Below, one piece after another: positions 22,355 to 30,718 of a DNA stretch of 34,252 bases. Numbering within the stretch: the stretch's first letter is position 1; each line of letters begins with the position of its first letter. The notes under the pieces are model-generated. The model saw nothing but the letters and a program-made list of their open reading frames with translations. It did not search any database and was not told the DNA's origin. The stretch is from a virus: IMG/VR virus record IMGVR_UViG_3300029787_000172, positions 1-34,252 of that record; one strand, given 5' to 3'. A program made the position numbers and the translations under genes.

Positions 22355-23605
22355 ATGGCCTGGAATGGTAGCGGAGCGTTTAGTCGTACAAACGGGACTC
22401 ACACAGGATCGACAGTGTGGACCCAGGACAAGGACGCGGGAACCAAGATTGTATCGAATAGGCATGATACCCATGACCAAGACCTGAGTGATGGCATCAA
22501 CGCCTGTATCGCTAAAAACGGCGAGAACTACATGACGGGTGCGCTTGACCTCAACGGTCAGGTGATAGAGTTGGACGCCGATGCGGATACAAAAATCGGG
22601 GCAACGGCTGACGATAGAATTGACATCACTGTTGGCAACTCAATTACGGAGCGGATTGGACACGATTCCACGAACTCTAGTGCCTTTCACCTTGTTGCCC
22701 CAGCGGCTTTGACGGCGCAAGCGAACACGGCTTATGCACACGTTAATGTGGCCCCTGCGGGGGCCGTTACAGTGCCATCAGGCACCACGGCGGTGGTTTC
22801 CTCCCTGGAGGTAAACGAACCCAATATAACGGCCACAGGGACCGTCACAGCGGCGGCGTCTTTGTATGTGTCTGGCGCACCGTCTGAGGGGTCAAGCAAT
22901 TATGCCCTGTGGGTCGATGCGGGGAATGTGAAGTTTGATGCCGACCTGACGTTAGGGGCTGGTGCAGAGGCCGACGTAAAAATAGTTTATGACGGCAATG
23001 CAAAAGACTTCTATGTAGGTTTGGATGATAGTGCCGACAAGCTGGTGGTCGGGGTTGGTTCGACCGTAGGCACAAACGCCATAATGACCCTGGACGATGA
23101 TTCTGTGACGATAGGTGACGGGGCAGAAGTTGACACCAAGGTCGTATTTGATGGGAACGCTCAAGACTTTTACATAGGGCTGGACGATTCCGCTGATGAT
23201 CTTGTATTTGGTCAGGGGTCAACGGTCGGCACCAATGTGGCGTTTGCGATTGATGAGAACCAGCTAACCAACTTCAGCCATGCGGCGATTGGGTCTACAC
23301 AAACGGCCTCAATCTCTGGAAGCACGGTCCTCGATTTCCAGACTTACCAGAACTTCATCTTGACGTTTGGCGGTGCGGTTACTCTTGCCAACCCTTCAAC
23401 GGAAGCGGTGGGACAGTCTGGGTTTATTATAATTATCCAAGACGGGACCGGGGGCAGAACTCTCGCTATCGGAACCGATTACGAGACAGCGGGAGGGGCG
23501 GGGCTAACAATTTCCACGGCAGCTAATGCGGTTGATGTTGTGCCGTATGTGGTAAAAGCAGACGCATCCATTCAGTTGGGTGCCGCTCAGTTGGCGTTCG
23601 CATAA
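22355..23605 (+). CDS. Tail fibre with N-terminal head-binding-type domain
   Basis: The protein has 416 residues with a GGAG site. Residues 1-55, GAFSRTNGTHTGSTVWTQDK then NRHDTHDQDLSDGINACI, form an attachment segment shared by many marine phage fibres ('ysRtNG.htGs.vW.qd..ag.kI.a.rHD.HdqDLadGIn.ci'). The shaft is a beta-rich region with two 53-residue repeats (GNAKDFYVGLDDSADKLVVG and GNAQDFYIGLDDSADDLVFG), followed by a beta C-terminus. It probably contacts the host surface. Its TAA overlaps the next ATG. Confidence 0.8.
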   Translation: MAWNGSGAFSRTNGTHTGSTVWTQDKDAGTKIVSNRHDTHDQDLSDGINACIAKNGENYMTGALDLNGQVIELDADADTKIGATADDRIDITVGNSITERIGHDSTNSSAFHLVAPAALTAQANTAYAHVNVAPAGAVTVPSGTTAVVSSLEVNEPNITATGTVTAAASLYVSGAPSEGSSNYALWVDAGNVKFDADLTLGAGAEADVKIVYDGNAKDFYVGLDDSADKLVVGVGSTVGTNAIMTLDDDSVTIGDGAEVDTKVVFDGNAQDFYIGLDDSADDLVFGQGSTVGTNVAFAIDENQLTNFSHAAIGSTQTASISGSTVLDFQTYQNFILTFGGAVTLANPSTEAVGQSGFIIIIQDGTGGRTLAIGTDYETAGGAGLTISTAANAVDVVPYVVKADASIQLGAAQLAFA

Positions 23606-26148
23606 TGCCTATATGGTCACCAGCGTTTTTCGGGTCCGGTGCGGGATCAACGGGGTATGTTGTCGAGGACGCTATCTGGCTGGATGGGTCGGCTGACTAT
23701 CTAAGCAAAGCTGTATCAACAACGCAAAGCTCAACAACTGCGTGGTCACTTTCTATGTGGTTGAAAGTTGACACTAAAAATGCGTCACGTCCTATTTGGT
23801 CGACACCCTCCAACCTCACGATGGGGGCATTGCAATCATCTGGAGAGGGTTATCAAGATAAAATTCGTTTCTATGGAGACAATTTAGATACCCGCACCGA
23901 CGCCGTTTTCAGAGACCCGTCAGGTTGGTTTAACGTAGTGTGGGTATGGGATTCTGCAAACGGAACTCAAGCGTCCCGAGCTAGAACTTATATTAACGGC
24001 TCAGAAGCGTCTACGACAGGGACAAAATCCGTAACTTCAAGCCAAGCCACTGACTTTATGAACACAGGTCAAACCACGGACCTATTCAAGCAAACTGGAG
24101 CATCGCTTTATTACTCAGGATACGCCGCTGAAATCATATTTGTGGACGGTGTAGCTTCGACGGATTGCAGTCAATTTGGGGAGCTAAACGATGCCGGTGT
24201 ATGGGTTCCTGTTAATCCTTCTGGATTGACCTATGGAAATAACGGTTTTCTGCTTCAGTTTAAGCAAACCGGCAGCGGCCAAGATGCAAGCGGTATTGGT
24301 GCCGACACCTCTGGAAAAGGTAATCATTTTGCGGTAGGTGGTGGGGCAATACAGACTAATCAAGTCACCGACACGCCGACTGACTCTGATGACACTGGGA
24401 ACCACTGGACTTTAAATCCACTCCAATCCAATAACACCCTAACAAATGGGAATCTCGCATTCACTGGTCCGACCAATTATTCAAATTATTCAACTGCGCC
24501 AGCATTGCCTATGACGGGAAAGTGGTACTGGGAGATCAAAGCTGTTGGTTCTGCTCCGATTACATCTAGCGCGAACTGGGATACCTATGTTGGTGTTTTG
24601 CGAACAGATGTAGCTATTCCCTCTGGATCACAAAACTCTAACGCAAACCTTTGGGTTTGGGGAAATATGGCAAAAGACGGAAGTGGAGCCAATGGACAAA
24701 AACACAACAATAGTAGCGTTAGTTTTGTCCCCGCTGTAAACTTTGGCAATAACAGTATTATGATGATTGCCGTTGATATGGATGACTCAAAGATTTACTT
24801 TGGGAATGACGGCACTTGGGCTGGATCAGCAGACCCCGCCGCAGGAAGCAACCCTGCGTTTACTAGCTCTGATAGCAGTTTTGGCTCGCACCAAGTCATG
24901 CCATATCAAACTCTGTATGCGGACAGTGCCACATATAATTTCGGAGCTACCGCATTCGCTCATACTCCGCCTACTGGCTTCAAAGCCCTCAACACCGCCC
25001 AGCTCCCGGCTCCGACTGTTGCAGACCCAAGTGCGTATTTTGGTATTTTAACGTGGCAAGGAAACGGCACCGATGACACGATTATTCGTGACGGTGAAAC
25101 TGTTGATGGTGTAGCTGTTGGAGGCGCATTGAAAGACAAGGGTGGTACTGGAACACGTTGGACTCCAGATTTTTCTTGGATTAAGAACAGAGCGGATAGT
25201 TCTACAAGTTGGGTCGTTTCAGATGTAGTTAGAGGCGTAACAAAAAATCTTGCTACAGATACCGATGCCGATGAAGACGATGCAACTCGAACTACTGACT
25301 TTGTAGCTGGAGGAATTGAGGTAGGAAACTCTAACTTTTCAAATAAAGATGGTAAGAAAACGGTTGGTTACTTTTTAAAAGCTGGTGGCTCCCCATCAGA
25401 CAATACCAATGGTAGTATTACAAGCAGTGTCAGTGTAGCAGATCATGGTGGTTTTAGCATTGGAACGTACACAGGAAACACAACTACAAGTACCACAAAA
25501 ACAGTAGGTCACGGACTATCTCGCAAGCCGTCTTGGGTAATTTGCAAGATGAGGAGTGGAAGTGGACTTCAAACTTGGACAGTGTGGCAAGAAGATATTT
25601 TTGCTGGAGCAAGTAATGAATATATAATTTTAAACTTAGCTAATGCTAAAACAAACGGTGCGTCATTTAGTAGTACGGCACCTTCATCTACTGTATTTAC
25701 TGTAGGTAATGATGCAACAAACCAAAATGGAGACACCTTTGTTTTCTATGCTTTTGCTAAAACGCCGGGGCTAATAGCAAGCGGCTCTTATACAGGCAAC
25801 GGCGTTGCCGACGGGCCATATGTTGTTGTAGACGATGGGGCATCTGGATTTTTGCCAGCATTCGTAATGTTTAAAAATATTAATGCGGGGCAGTCTTGGG
25901 AGATTCACGATTTAGGCAGAGAGCCATACAATATTACTCCCGAAGGAACTTTTGCTGGACGATTGCAACCAGATACAGATTCAGCCGAAAGTACAACATT
26001 TGTCCTTCAAAAACACGCTAACGGTTTTAAAATTGTAACTGGAGGAGCATCTACAAATGGTGGCGGTAATAAATTTATTTATCTAGCATTTGCCGAGAAT
26101 CCATTTGGTGGCGGTGGCGACGGTGTAGCGCAAGCAAAGGCGCTGTGA
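23605..26148 (+). CDS. Large host-binding tail protein with LamG, SPRY and DUF7483-like parts
   Basis: The protein has 847 residues. Residues 20-210 fit a LamG/concanavalin jelly roll (WSLSMWLKVDTK, then FNVVWVWDSANGTQASRART). After GNHFAVGGGAIQTNQVTDTP, residues 300-455 fit SPRY (GKWYWEIKAVG, IAVDMDDSKIYFGNDGTWAG). The last third has FSWIKNRADSS, VGHGLSRKPSWVICKMRSGS and SGSYTGNGVADGPYVVVDDG, typical of DUF7483 in marine tail proteins. These are carbohydrate-binding type folds, consistent with receptor recognition. The family names are from memory of the pattern. Confidence 0.8.
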   Translation: MPIWSPAFFGSGAGSTGYVVEDAIWLDGSADYLSKAVSTTQSSTTAWSLSMWLKVDTKNASRPIWSTPSNLTMGALQSSGEGYQDKIRFYGDNLDTRTDAVFRDPSGWFNVVWVWDSANGTQASRARTYINGSEASTTGTKSVTSSQATDFMNTGQTTDLFKQTGASLYYSGYAAEIIFVDGVASTDCSQFGELNDAGVWVPVNPSGLTYGNNGFLLQFKQTGSGQDASGIGADTSGKGNHFAVGGGAIQTNQVTDTPTDSDDTGNHWTLNPLQSNNTLTNGNLAFTGPTNYSNYSTAPALPMTGKWYWEIKAVGSAPITSSANWDTYVGVLRTDVAIPSGSQNSNANLWVWGNMAKDGSGANGQKHNNSSVSFVPAVNFGNNSIMMIAVDMDDSKIYFGNDGTWAGSADPAAGSNPAFTSSDSSFGSHQVMPYQTLYADSATYNFGATAFAHTPPTGFKALNTAQLPAPTVADPSAYFGILTWQGNGTDDTIIRDGETVDGVAVGGALKDKGGTGTRWTPDFSWIKNRADSSTSWVVSDVVRGVTKNLATDTDADEDDATRTTDFVAGGIEVGNSNFSNKDGKKTVGYFLKAGGSPSDNTNGSITSSVSVADHGGFSIGTYTGNTTTSTTKTVGHGLSRKPSWVICKMRSGSGLQTWTVWQEDIFAGASNEYIILNLANAKTNGASFSSTAPSSTVFTVGNDATNQNGDTFVFYAFAKTPGLIASGSYTGNGVADGPYVVVDDGASGFLPAFVMFKNINAGQSWEIHDLGREPYNITPEGTFAGRLQPDTDSAESTTFVLQKHANGFKIVTGGASTNGGGNKFIYLAFAENPFGGGGDGVAQAKAL

Positions 26149-26155
26149 TAAGAAC

Positions 26156-26272
26156 ATGGCTCAAAAAGTAGCGACTAAGGTTGAGAGAAAGACAATTCGC
26201 CGTAGAAGTAAGCCTGTTTATCTTCGGCACCGAAAGAAGCTGGGTCCAAAGTCGCATATGCGCGTAAGATAG
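26156..26272 (+). CDS. 38-residue Arg/Lys-rich peptide
   Basis: The ATG at 26156 opens MAQKVATKVERKTIRRRSKP then VYLRHRKKLGPKSHMRVR, with a stop at 26272. It has a single acidic residue. The ribosome site is weak (only AAG nearby). It is like the three basic peptides at 12796-13847 in composition but not clearly in sequence. It lies between the fibre gene and the assembly-type gene. Confidence 0.55.
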   Translation: MAQKVATKVERKTIRRRSKPVYLRHRKKLGPKSHMRVR

Positions 26273-26288
26273 AGATTGGAGACGGAAG

Positions 26289-26870
26289 ATGACTTCTATT
26301 TTTAAAGTGGGCGACCAGACAATCCGGCCCGGGCGAGCGTGGAGGGATTCCAATGGGACGCTCCAGCCTAAGAACTGGAATATTTGGTCTGAAGACGAAA
26401 AGAAGGCGGCGGGTATTTCTGAGGTTGTAATGCAGCCGTTTCCTGACCAGAGGCTTTATTCATCTTCGCACAATGCGGACGGCAGCGTAAACTCAACAGC
26501 TAACTCATTAACTGATGTGAATCAAGTTGATGAAGACGGAAAAATTATTCTTGATAGAAACGGCAATCAGCTTGTAACGCTTGGAGTCAAAAGCAACCTC
26601 AAGAGTGAAGTCAAAAGGCAACAGGCATCTCTCCTCGCTCAAACCGATTGGGCCATCGTGCGAAAAGCGGACAAGGGAACGGCTGTACCATCTAACATCC
26701 AAACATGGCGTGACGCTATTCGCACCAAGGCCACCGAAATGGAAACGGCCATTGATAACGCTGCGGACACCGACGCGGTTGAGGCGTTGTTTCTTAAGTA
26801 CACAACGGACAGTGACGGCAAGACTACCAAGTCTGGTATTCTGTACGATTGGCCCGAATTAGGCTCTTGA
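26289..26870 (+). CDS. Phage tail assembly-type protein (193 aa)
   Basis: The gene has a GGAGACGGA site. The C-terminal third, SLLAQTDWAIVRKADKGTAV then IQTWRDAIRTKATEMETAID, is close to the conserved end of fibre-assembly proteins (R..LL..tDW.v.r..e.g...p......R.alR). The N-terminus is beta-rich with GDQTIRPGRAWRDS. It follows the fibre genes, as tail-fibre assembly factors usually do. Confidence 0.7.
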   Translation: MTSIFKVGDQTIRPGRAWRDSNGTLQPKNWNIWSEDEKKAAGISEVVMQPFPDQRLYSSSHNADGSVNSTANSLTDVNQVDEDGKIILDRNGNQLVTLGVKSNLKSEVKRQQASLLAQTDWAIVRKADKGTAVPSNIQTWRDAIRTKATEMETAIDNAADTDAVEALFLKYTTDSDGKTTKSGILYDWPELGS

Positions 26871-26901
26871 TAATGCGTGGCCTAATTAAGGTAGGTGTGA
26901 A

Positions 26902-27438
26902 ATCGACCCCCTGACCATTGCGGCTGCCATAGGAGCCACGAAAACGCTCTTACGCTCCGCCCGTGGAGTGCAAGAGATTATGCACTCCGTCGATGGAATC
27001 CTGCACGCAAAGGATCAGCACGATCAGAATAAAGATCGTCAGCCCGGCAGTTCTATAGGCGCGAAGAACAAAAGCATATTGCAAAAACGCGCCAAGGATG
27101 ATGGCGGCGACGAAAGCATCAGCGCGGCGGCATCTGCTATAATTGAAAAAAAGCAATTAGATCAACAACTTAGCGACCTCAAAGACGAGATTAATCGCAA
27201 GTGGCCGTCTAAGCCGGGTGAAAAAAGCACCTGGGATCAAATTCTAGCTGAACGTGAAAAGCGCATCGCGGAAAAGAAGGAACGTGAAAAGCGCGAAAAG
27301 ATTGAGGCTGAAGAACGCGCAGAACGACGAAAGGCAATGCTGATTGAAGTGGCTAAAGGACTTGCCGTAGCCGCCGTTGCTGGTGGTATTGGTTGGTTTC
27401 TCTGGTGGGCATACACAAGCGGACCAGCGGTGCAGTAA
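26902..27438 (+). CDS. Coiled-coil membrane protein with an apparent AUC start
   Basis: From ATC at 26902 the frame gives 178 residues; the first standard codon is GTG at 26968. The upstream residues IDPLTIAAAIGATKTLLRSA look like the usual N-terminus of this phage family ('M.DP.ti..a...a......'), so the short form would lose it. The middle is a charged coiled coil (REKRIAEKKEREKREKIEAE), and a membrane helix (LAVAAVAGGIGWFLWWAYTS) ends the protein. The family is common in marine phages before lysis genes; its role (virion or lysis) is unsettled. The start is uncertain. Confidence 0.65.
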   Translation: MDPLTIAAAIGATKTLLRSARGVQEIMHSVDGILHAKDQHDQNKDRQPGSSIGAKNKSILQKRAKDDGGDESISAAASAIIEKKQLDQQLSDLKDEINRKWPSKPGEKSTWDQILAEREKRIAEKKEREKREKIEAEERAERRKAMLIEVAKGLAVAAVAGGIGWFLWWAYTSGPAVQ

Positions 27439-27785
27439 TGGATTTGAAACTTGTGGCTCAGGGTGCCATCATGCTGGCAGGGATTGCGGGGGGATACGCT
27501 GTAGTGAAACAACAGCTAACTCGCGTGATTTCTGATTTGGATAAGCATATTAAATCGGCTGATGAAAAATCTGAAAAGTTTGATTCTCGTTTGGACAACG
27601 CTGAACAAGAGCGCGGAAAGATTGCCAATCAGGTTTTAACGCTGAAATCCATAAATTCCCCGACTGAGTTAAAGTCTCTTAATAGAGAGCTAGAGGGGCT
27701 TAACAAAGACGTGAAGTGGCTGACCAAGCAGCTTGACCATTTAACAAAAATGCACCAAGGCAAGCACCCACCTGTTGGAGAATAA
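27438..27785 (+). CDS. Small membrane protein with coiled coil, possible i-spanin
   Basis: The protein has 115 residues from the ATG at 27438, coupled to the previous stop (TAATG). An N-terminal hydrophobic helix (LVAQGAIMLAGIAGGYAVV) is followed by a periplasm-length coiled coil (SDLDKHIKSADEKSEKFDSR; NRELEGLNKDVKWLTKQLDH). That is the layout of an inner-membrane spanin, and lipoproteins follow downstream, but no sequence family proves it. Confidence 0.55.
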   Translation: MDLKLVAQGAIMLAGIAGGYAVVKQQLTRVISDLDKHIKSADEKSEKFDSRLDNAEQERGKIANQVLTLKSINSPTELKSLNRELEGLNKDVKWLTKQLDHLTKMHQGKHPPVGE

Positions 27786-27786
27786 A

Positions 27787-27945
27787 ATGGAAGCCAAAGA
27801 CCTTGTGACCGTGGCTCCCGGCGGCGTGGCTGTTGCCGCAAGCTGGCTAGGATTAGTCGAGACGGGATTGTCCATTCTGTTGCTGCTTGCCAGCTTGGGT
27901 TTCTTAGCGTGGCGCTGGCGGCGAGCATTGAAAGAGAAAGCGTAA
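27787..27945 (+). CDS. 52-residue single-helix membrane protein, possible holin
   Basis: One strong hydrophobic stretch (TGLSILLLLASLGFLAW) is followed by a basic end (RWRRALKEKA). It begins one base after the previous stop and its TAA overlaps the next ATG. A small holin or antiholin is possible in this lysis-region position; the sequence alone cannot choose. Confidence 0.6.
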   Translation: MEAKDLVTVAPGGVAVAASWLGLVETGLSILLLLASLGFLAWRWRRALKEKA

Positions 27946-28310
27946 TGGTAAGAGTAGCGGTTCTGGCCTTTGCTTTCTTTTTGGCGGCTTGTCAAACGGA
28001 TCAAGCAGTGCATCCGACAGATTTAATGCGGTCTCAAGCCGACCTTGTGAGGCAAGAAATGGAGCTAGACCCACCACTTGATATGCTTCCCCATTGTGAT
28101 ATTCACGTTAGAATTGAAGACATGCTGGAACACAAATTTAAAGAACAACCGCTGTTAGCTGGCGGCTATTTAGACGGTTCGGTCATGCAGCTTCACGCTG
28201 GGCCAAACGGCGCGTGGAGTTTGTCAAGAGAGGTCGGACCCATTACTTGCATCCTTGCGACAGGCTACGGTTTGCAAATTATCGACTCGCCATCATCACC
28301 GGCAATTTAA
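27945..28310 (+). CDS. Lipoprotein of the lysis region (121 aa)
   Basis: The protein starts at the ATG at 27945. MVRVAVLAFAFFLAACQTDQ is a signal peptide with lipobox LAAC (Cys16), so it should be lipid-anchored. The mature part (LEHKFKEQPLLAGGYLDGSV, then GPNGAWSLSREVG and ITCILATGYGLQII) follows a pattern of alphaproteobacterial and phage proteins with 'fgE.p...G......l..sp.G.W.l......g..C..a.G..'. The function is unknown; an outer-membrane lysis partner is a guess. Confidence 0.7.
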   Translation: MVRVAVLAFAFFLAACQTDQAVHPTDLMRSQADLVRQEMELDPPLDMLPHCDIHVRIEDMLEHKFKEQPLLAGGYLDGSVMQLHAGPNGAWSLSREVGPITCILATGYGLQIIDSPSSPAI

Positions 28311-28321
28311 GGAAGAGGCCA

Positions 28322-28402
28322 ATGCGCTATCTGAGCTTGTTGGCAATCCTTGTTATACTGGGAGCCTGTAAATGGCACATCCCTGTTGATTTCGGCTATT
28401 AG
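28322..28402 (+). CDS. 26-residue lipoprotein, possible o-spanin
   Basis: MRYLSLLAILVILGACKWHI is a signal peptide with lipobox LGAC (Cys16), leaving an 11-residue mature part. A GGAAGAGG site precedes it. Size and place suit an Rz1-like outer-membrane spanin or an entry-exclusion lipopeptide. Confidence 0.55.
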   Translation: MRYLSLLAILVILGACKWHIPVDFGY

Positions 28403-28413
28403 AGGAGGCGGCT

Positions 28414-28854
28414 ATACTTACATTAATTAGCAGCGTTCTGGGCTTTGGTACGAGTTTTCTCCCCAAGGTATTAGGCTTCTTTGAGGAGAAGCGCGACCAA
28501 GCCCATGAACTTGCCATGATGGACAAGCAGACAGAACAAGCCATCCAGCTTGGCAATATTAAATTGCAGCATATGGACATTGAAGCGGACATTCGGGAGA
28601 CTGAAACGCTTCATAAGGAACACGCCACCATTACAAGAAAGTCATCTCAATGGTGTGTAAACCTTAGTGCGTCTGTCAGGCCGGTAATCACATATTGCGT
28701 GTTTTTTTCCTACTTTACATTGGTTCTGTTGTTGGCATTTGGTTACATCGACAACGCAATGTTTTCTTTGTTGTGGGCCGCTGATGGAATGGCCCCTCTA
28801 TTTGCCGGAATCGTAAGTTTTTGGTTTGGCTCCAGAACCTTTAATAGAAAATGA
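28414..28854 (+). CDS. Three-helix holin, apparent AUA start
   Basis: From ATA at 28414 the protein has 146 residues. The ATA sits five bases after AGGAGG, the best ribosome site of the region. The nearest standard start, ATG at 28516, has no site and removes LTLISSVLGFGTSFLPKVLG. The complete form has an N-terminal hydrophobic segment, then RPVITYCVFFSYFTLVLLLA and a third segment ending SFWFGSR. These match the 'RP...Y' and 'FWFGsR' hallmarks of 3TM holins related to GTA_holin_3TM. It would open the inner membrane at lysis. It overlaps the lysozyme gene by ATGA. Confidence 0.7.
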   Translation: MLTLISSVLGFGTSFLPKVLGFFEEKRDQAHELAMMDKQTEQAIQLGNIKLQHMDIEADIRETETLHKEHATITRKSSQWCVNLSASVRPVITYCVFFSYFTLVLLLAFGYIDNAMFSLLWAADGMAPLFAGIVSFWFGSRTFNRK

Positions 28855-29345
28855 CGTTCTTTGAGTCGCTTTTAGAGAAACACGACCCTTCCTGGGACGG
28901 CCACATTAATGAGGCTGGATTGGAAATCGTGCGTCGATTTGAATCATGGGTTCCAACGCCGTACCGTTGCCCGGCGGGACGCTGGACAATTGGTTACGGG
29001 GCAACATGGGATATGGAAGGAAATCCTGTTGGCCCTGATCACCCCGCTCTTACTAAGGACGAGGGTGAGCTTCTCTTGCGAAAAGAAATCACGCACGTTG
29101 AGAAAGGAATTAGACGCCTTATCAAAGCGGAGCTAACTGAGAATATGTTTTCCGCTCTGTGCAGTTTCGCCTTTAACGTAGGCACGGGCAATCTGCAAAG
29201 GTCGACCCTCCGCATGAAATTAAATCGGGGGCAGTATGAAGACGCGGCTGACGAGTTCCCAAAATGGAGACGGGCGGCTGGCCGAATCCTCAAGGGATTG
29301 GTTCGCCGCCGCGCCTCAGAACGAGCCTTGTTCCTAGCCGAATGA
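28851..29345 (+). CDS. GH24 lysozyme (endolysin)
   Basis: The protein has 164 residues, the T4-lysozyme size. Residues E31, C40 and T46 (in RFESW, YRCPAG and RWTIGYG) have exactly the spacing of the E11-D20-T26 triad of T4 lysozyme, with Cys in place of Asp, a change known in functional relatives. FSALCSFAFNVGTGNLQRST and the C-terminal KGLVRRRASERALFL are also standard. There is no signal peptide, so it needs the holin to cross the membrane. It is the last rightward gene. Confidence 0.93.
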   Translation: MTFFESLLEKHDPSWDGHINEAGLEIVRRFESWVPTPYRCPAGRWTIGYGATWDMEGNPVGPDHPALTKDEGELLLRKEITHVEKGIRRLIKAELTENMFSALCSFAFNVGTGNLQRSTLRMKLNRGQYEDAADEFPKWRRAAGRILKGLVRRRASERALFLAE

Positions 29346-29513
29346 TTAGCCTGACTCTTTGGCCTGTTTTCTCACCAGCTTGGCGGCGTGGTTTCTAAGC
29401 GACTGCTTGGCCTCTTTGGTGTCAGGGATATAGACGCACTCCTTACGCAATCCCTTCTCTTTCTGACGGTTGTAGTATGCGGCCTGTTTCTCAGGGTTTG
29501 ATAGGGCTGGCAT
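29346..29513 (-). CDS. 55-residue basic hypothetical protein, end of the leftward arm
   Basis: MPALSNPEKQAAYYNRQKEK leads into a Lys-rich helix (LRNHAAKLVRKQAKES), with a VYIPDT beta-turn in the middle. This is a ribbon-helix-helix-like length and pattern, not proven. The ATG overlaps the upstream stop (TAATG), and its stop lies back to back with the lysozyme stop. There is no terminator between the convergent genes. Confidence 0.6.
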   Translation of the reverse strand: MPALSNPEKQAAYYNRQKEKGLRKECVYIPDTKEAKQSLRNHAAKLVRKQAKESG

Positions 29514-30709
29514 TAGTGGACACTCCGATGTTGCAGTCTGTAATCTTTGGTTATTACGCCTAGCTTTGGGTCGCCGCGCAAATGCGCGTTAATCCATACC
29601 CGCCGACCATCTTGATATTTTCGCCAATGGCCGCGCACTGAGTGTTGCCGCCGCGAACTTTCATTCATGGAGCTAAACCCTTTAGGAAGGATTGTGATCC
29701 CCTGCCATTTTGGAAGATCAATGGCTAGTTCTATGTGAGCATTACCTTTGCGGAACTTGCCAAATTTGTATCGGCGGCTTGCGCTTTCGCGGGGCGTTTT
29801 AATAATCCAATCGAAATTCAGCAACCCCATCACGGTAATAAGAAACCGTGAATCACCCCTGGTCATCTCTGTGCCAATATTTTGCATATTTTGAGCAGCG
29901 TTTCTTGACCATTCTTGGTTTGCAGTATCCACAAAAAAGTCGATGCCTGGGCCTTGGACAAGCCTAGTGTGGGTTACAAGGTCATACAGTTCGGCGTCTT
30001 TGTCGCGGTCTAACACGCTATGCGTAGCGCCGTGCCGTTCTGACCAGATGTCGCTGATGGTATTGCGCTGCACCCACCACGCGCCCAGACATTCGGAAGC
30101 CACTTGTATTTCGCTGTTTCGGAAATCGGCTACCATTTCATCTGTCGCGGGGCTGTAAATACCCTCTAGAAATTTCCGATAATGTTCCATTGTGTAGCCG
30201 CTGCCGTCTTGCATTGCGGCAAATTCAATGGATAGCGGACCCACAACGATGTTTTCGTTATCATTGAAATCTATTATTGGCGTGGCAAGATATGCGTCTT
30301 GTTCGTATCCCGTATAATGTCCGTTGTTGAGAAGATACCCGACTCGCGGCGTTAGATTGTCGCGGTCAATATTTGTTTCAAGTCCAAACTCATTGCTCAC
30401 GCGCTCAAGCGTGTCTTGGCGAATTAACTCGTTCCACTCAATCCATACGTTCTCGTGGGGCAATCGGAACAACTTAAACTGATCTATCAAGTCTTGCGCC
30501 GAAGACCGCATGGATGTCTCCATAGCGAAATCCACAAACCTATCGTCTAATACAAATCGCGTGGCTTGTCGGACATCTTGATACAGGCTGGAAGCCCGAC
30601 GTTTAAGACGTGGCGTTCTCAACAAATCGGGGCTTCTAACCACAAGCCCTTTTTTGGGATTGGCGAGGGCCGCAATAGTTTCGTCGGCCAGTGTGAATGT
30701 GTCAGTCAT
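29513..30709 (-). CDS. Large hypothetical early/middle protein (398 aa)
   Basis: The start at the ATG at 30709 follows a GGGGGGAG run; GTG at 30712 is an alternative. The C-terminus (HSVRGHWRKYQDGRRVWINA, then HLRGDPKLGVITKDYRL) matches a short conserved end in alphaproteobacterial and marine phage proteins, 'vRGHwR....Gr.vWv..h.RGd..lG...kdY.v'. The rest is helical, with RLPHENVWIEWNE and EFAAMQDGSG. No catalytic motif is clear. It is the largest leftward gene and may be central to host takeover, but I cannot name its function. Confidence 0.7.
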   Translation of the reverse strand: MTDTFTLADETIAALANPKKGLVVRSPDLLRTPRLKRRASSLYQDVRQATRFVLDDRFVDFAMETSMRSSAQDLIDQFKLFRLPHENVWIEWNELIRQDTLERVSNEFGLETNIDRDNLTPRVGYLLNNGHYTGYEQDAYLATPIIDFNDNENIVVGPLSIEFAAMQDGSGYTMEHYRKFLEGIYSPATDEMVADFRNSEIQVASECLGAWWVQRNTISDIWSERHGATHSVLDRDKDAELYDLVTHTRLVQGPGIDFFVDTANQEWSRNAAQNMQNIGTEMTRGDSRFLITVMGLLNFDWIIKTPRESASRRYKFGKFRKGNAHIELAIDLPKWQGITILPKGFSSMNESSRRQHSVRGHWRKYQDGRRVWINAHLRGDPKLGVITKDYRLQHRSVH

Positions 30710-30718
30710 CACTCCCCC

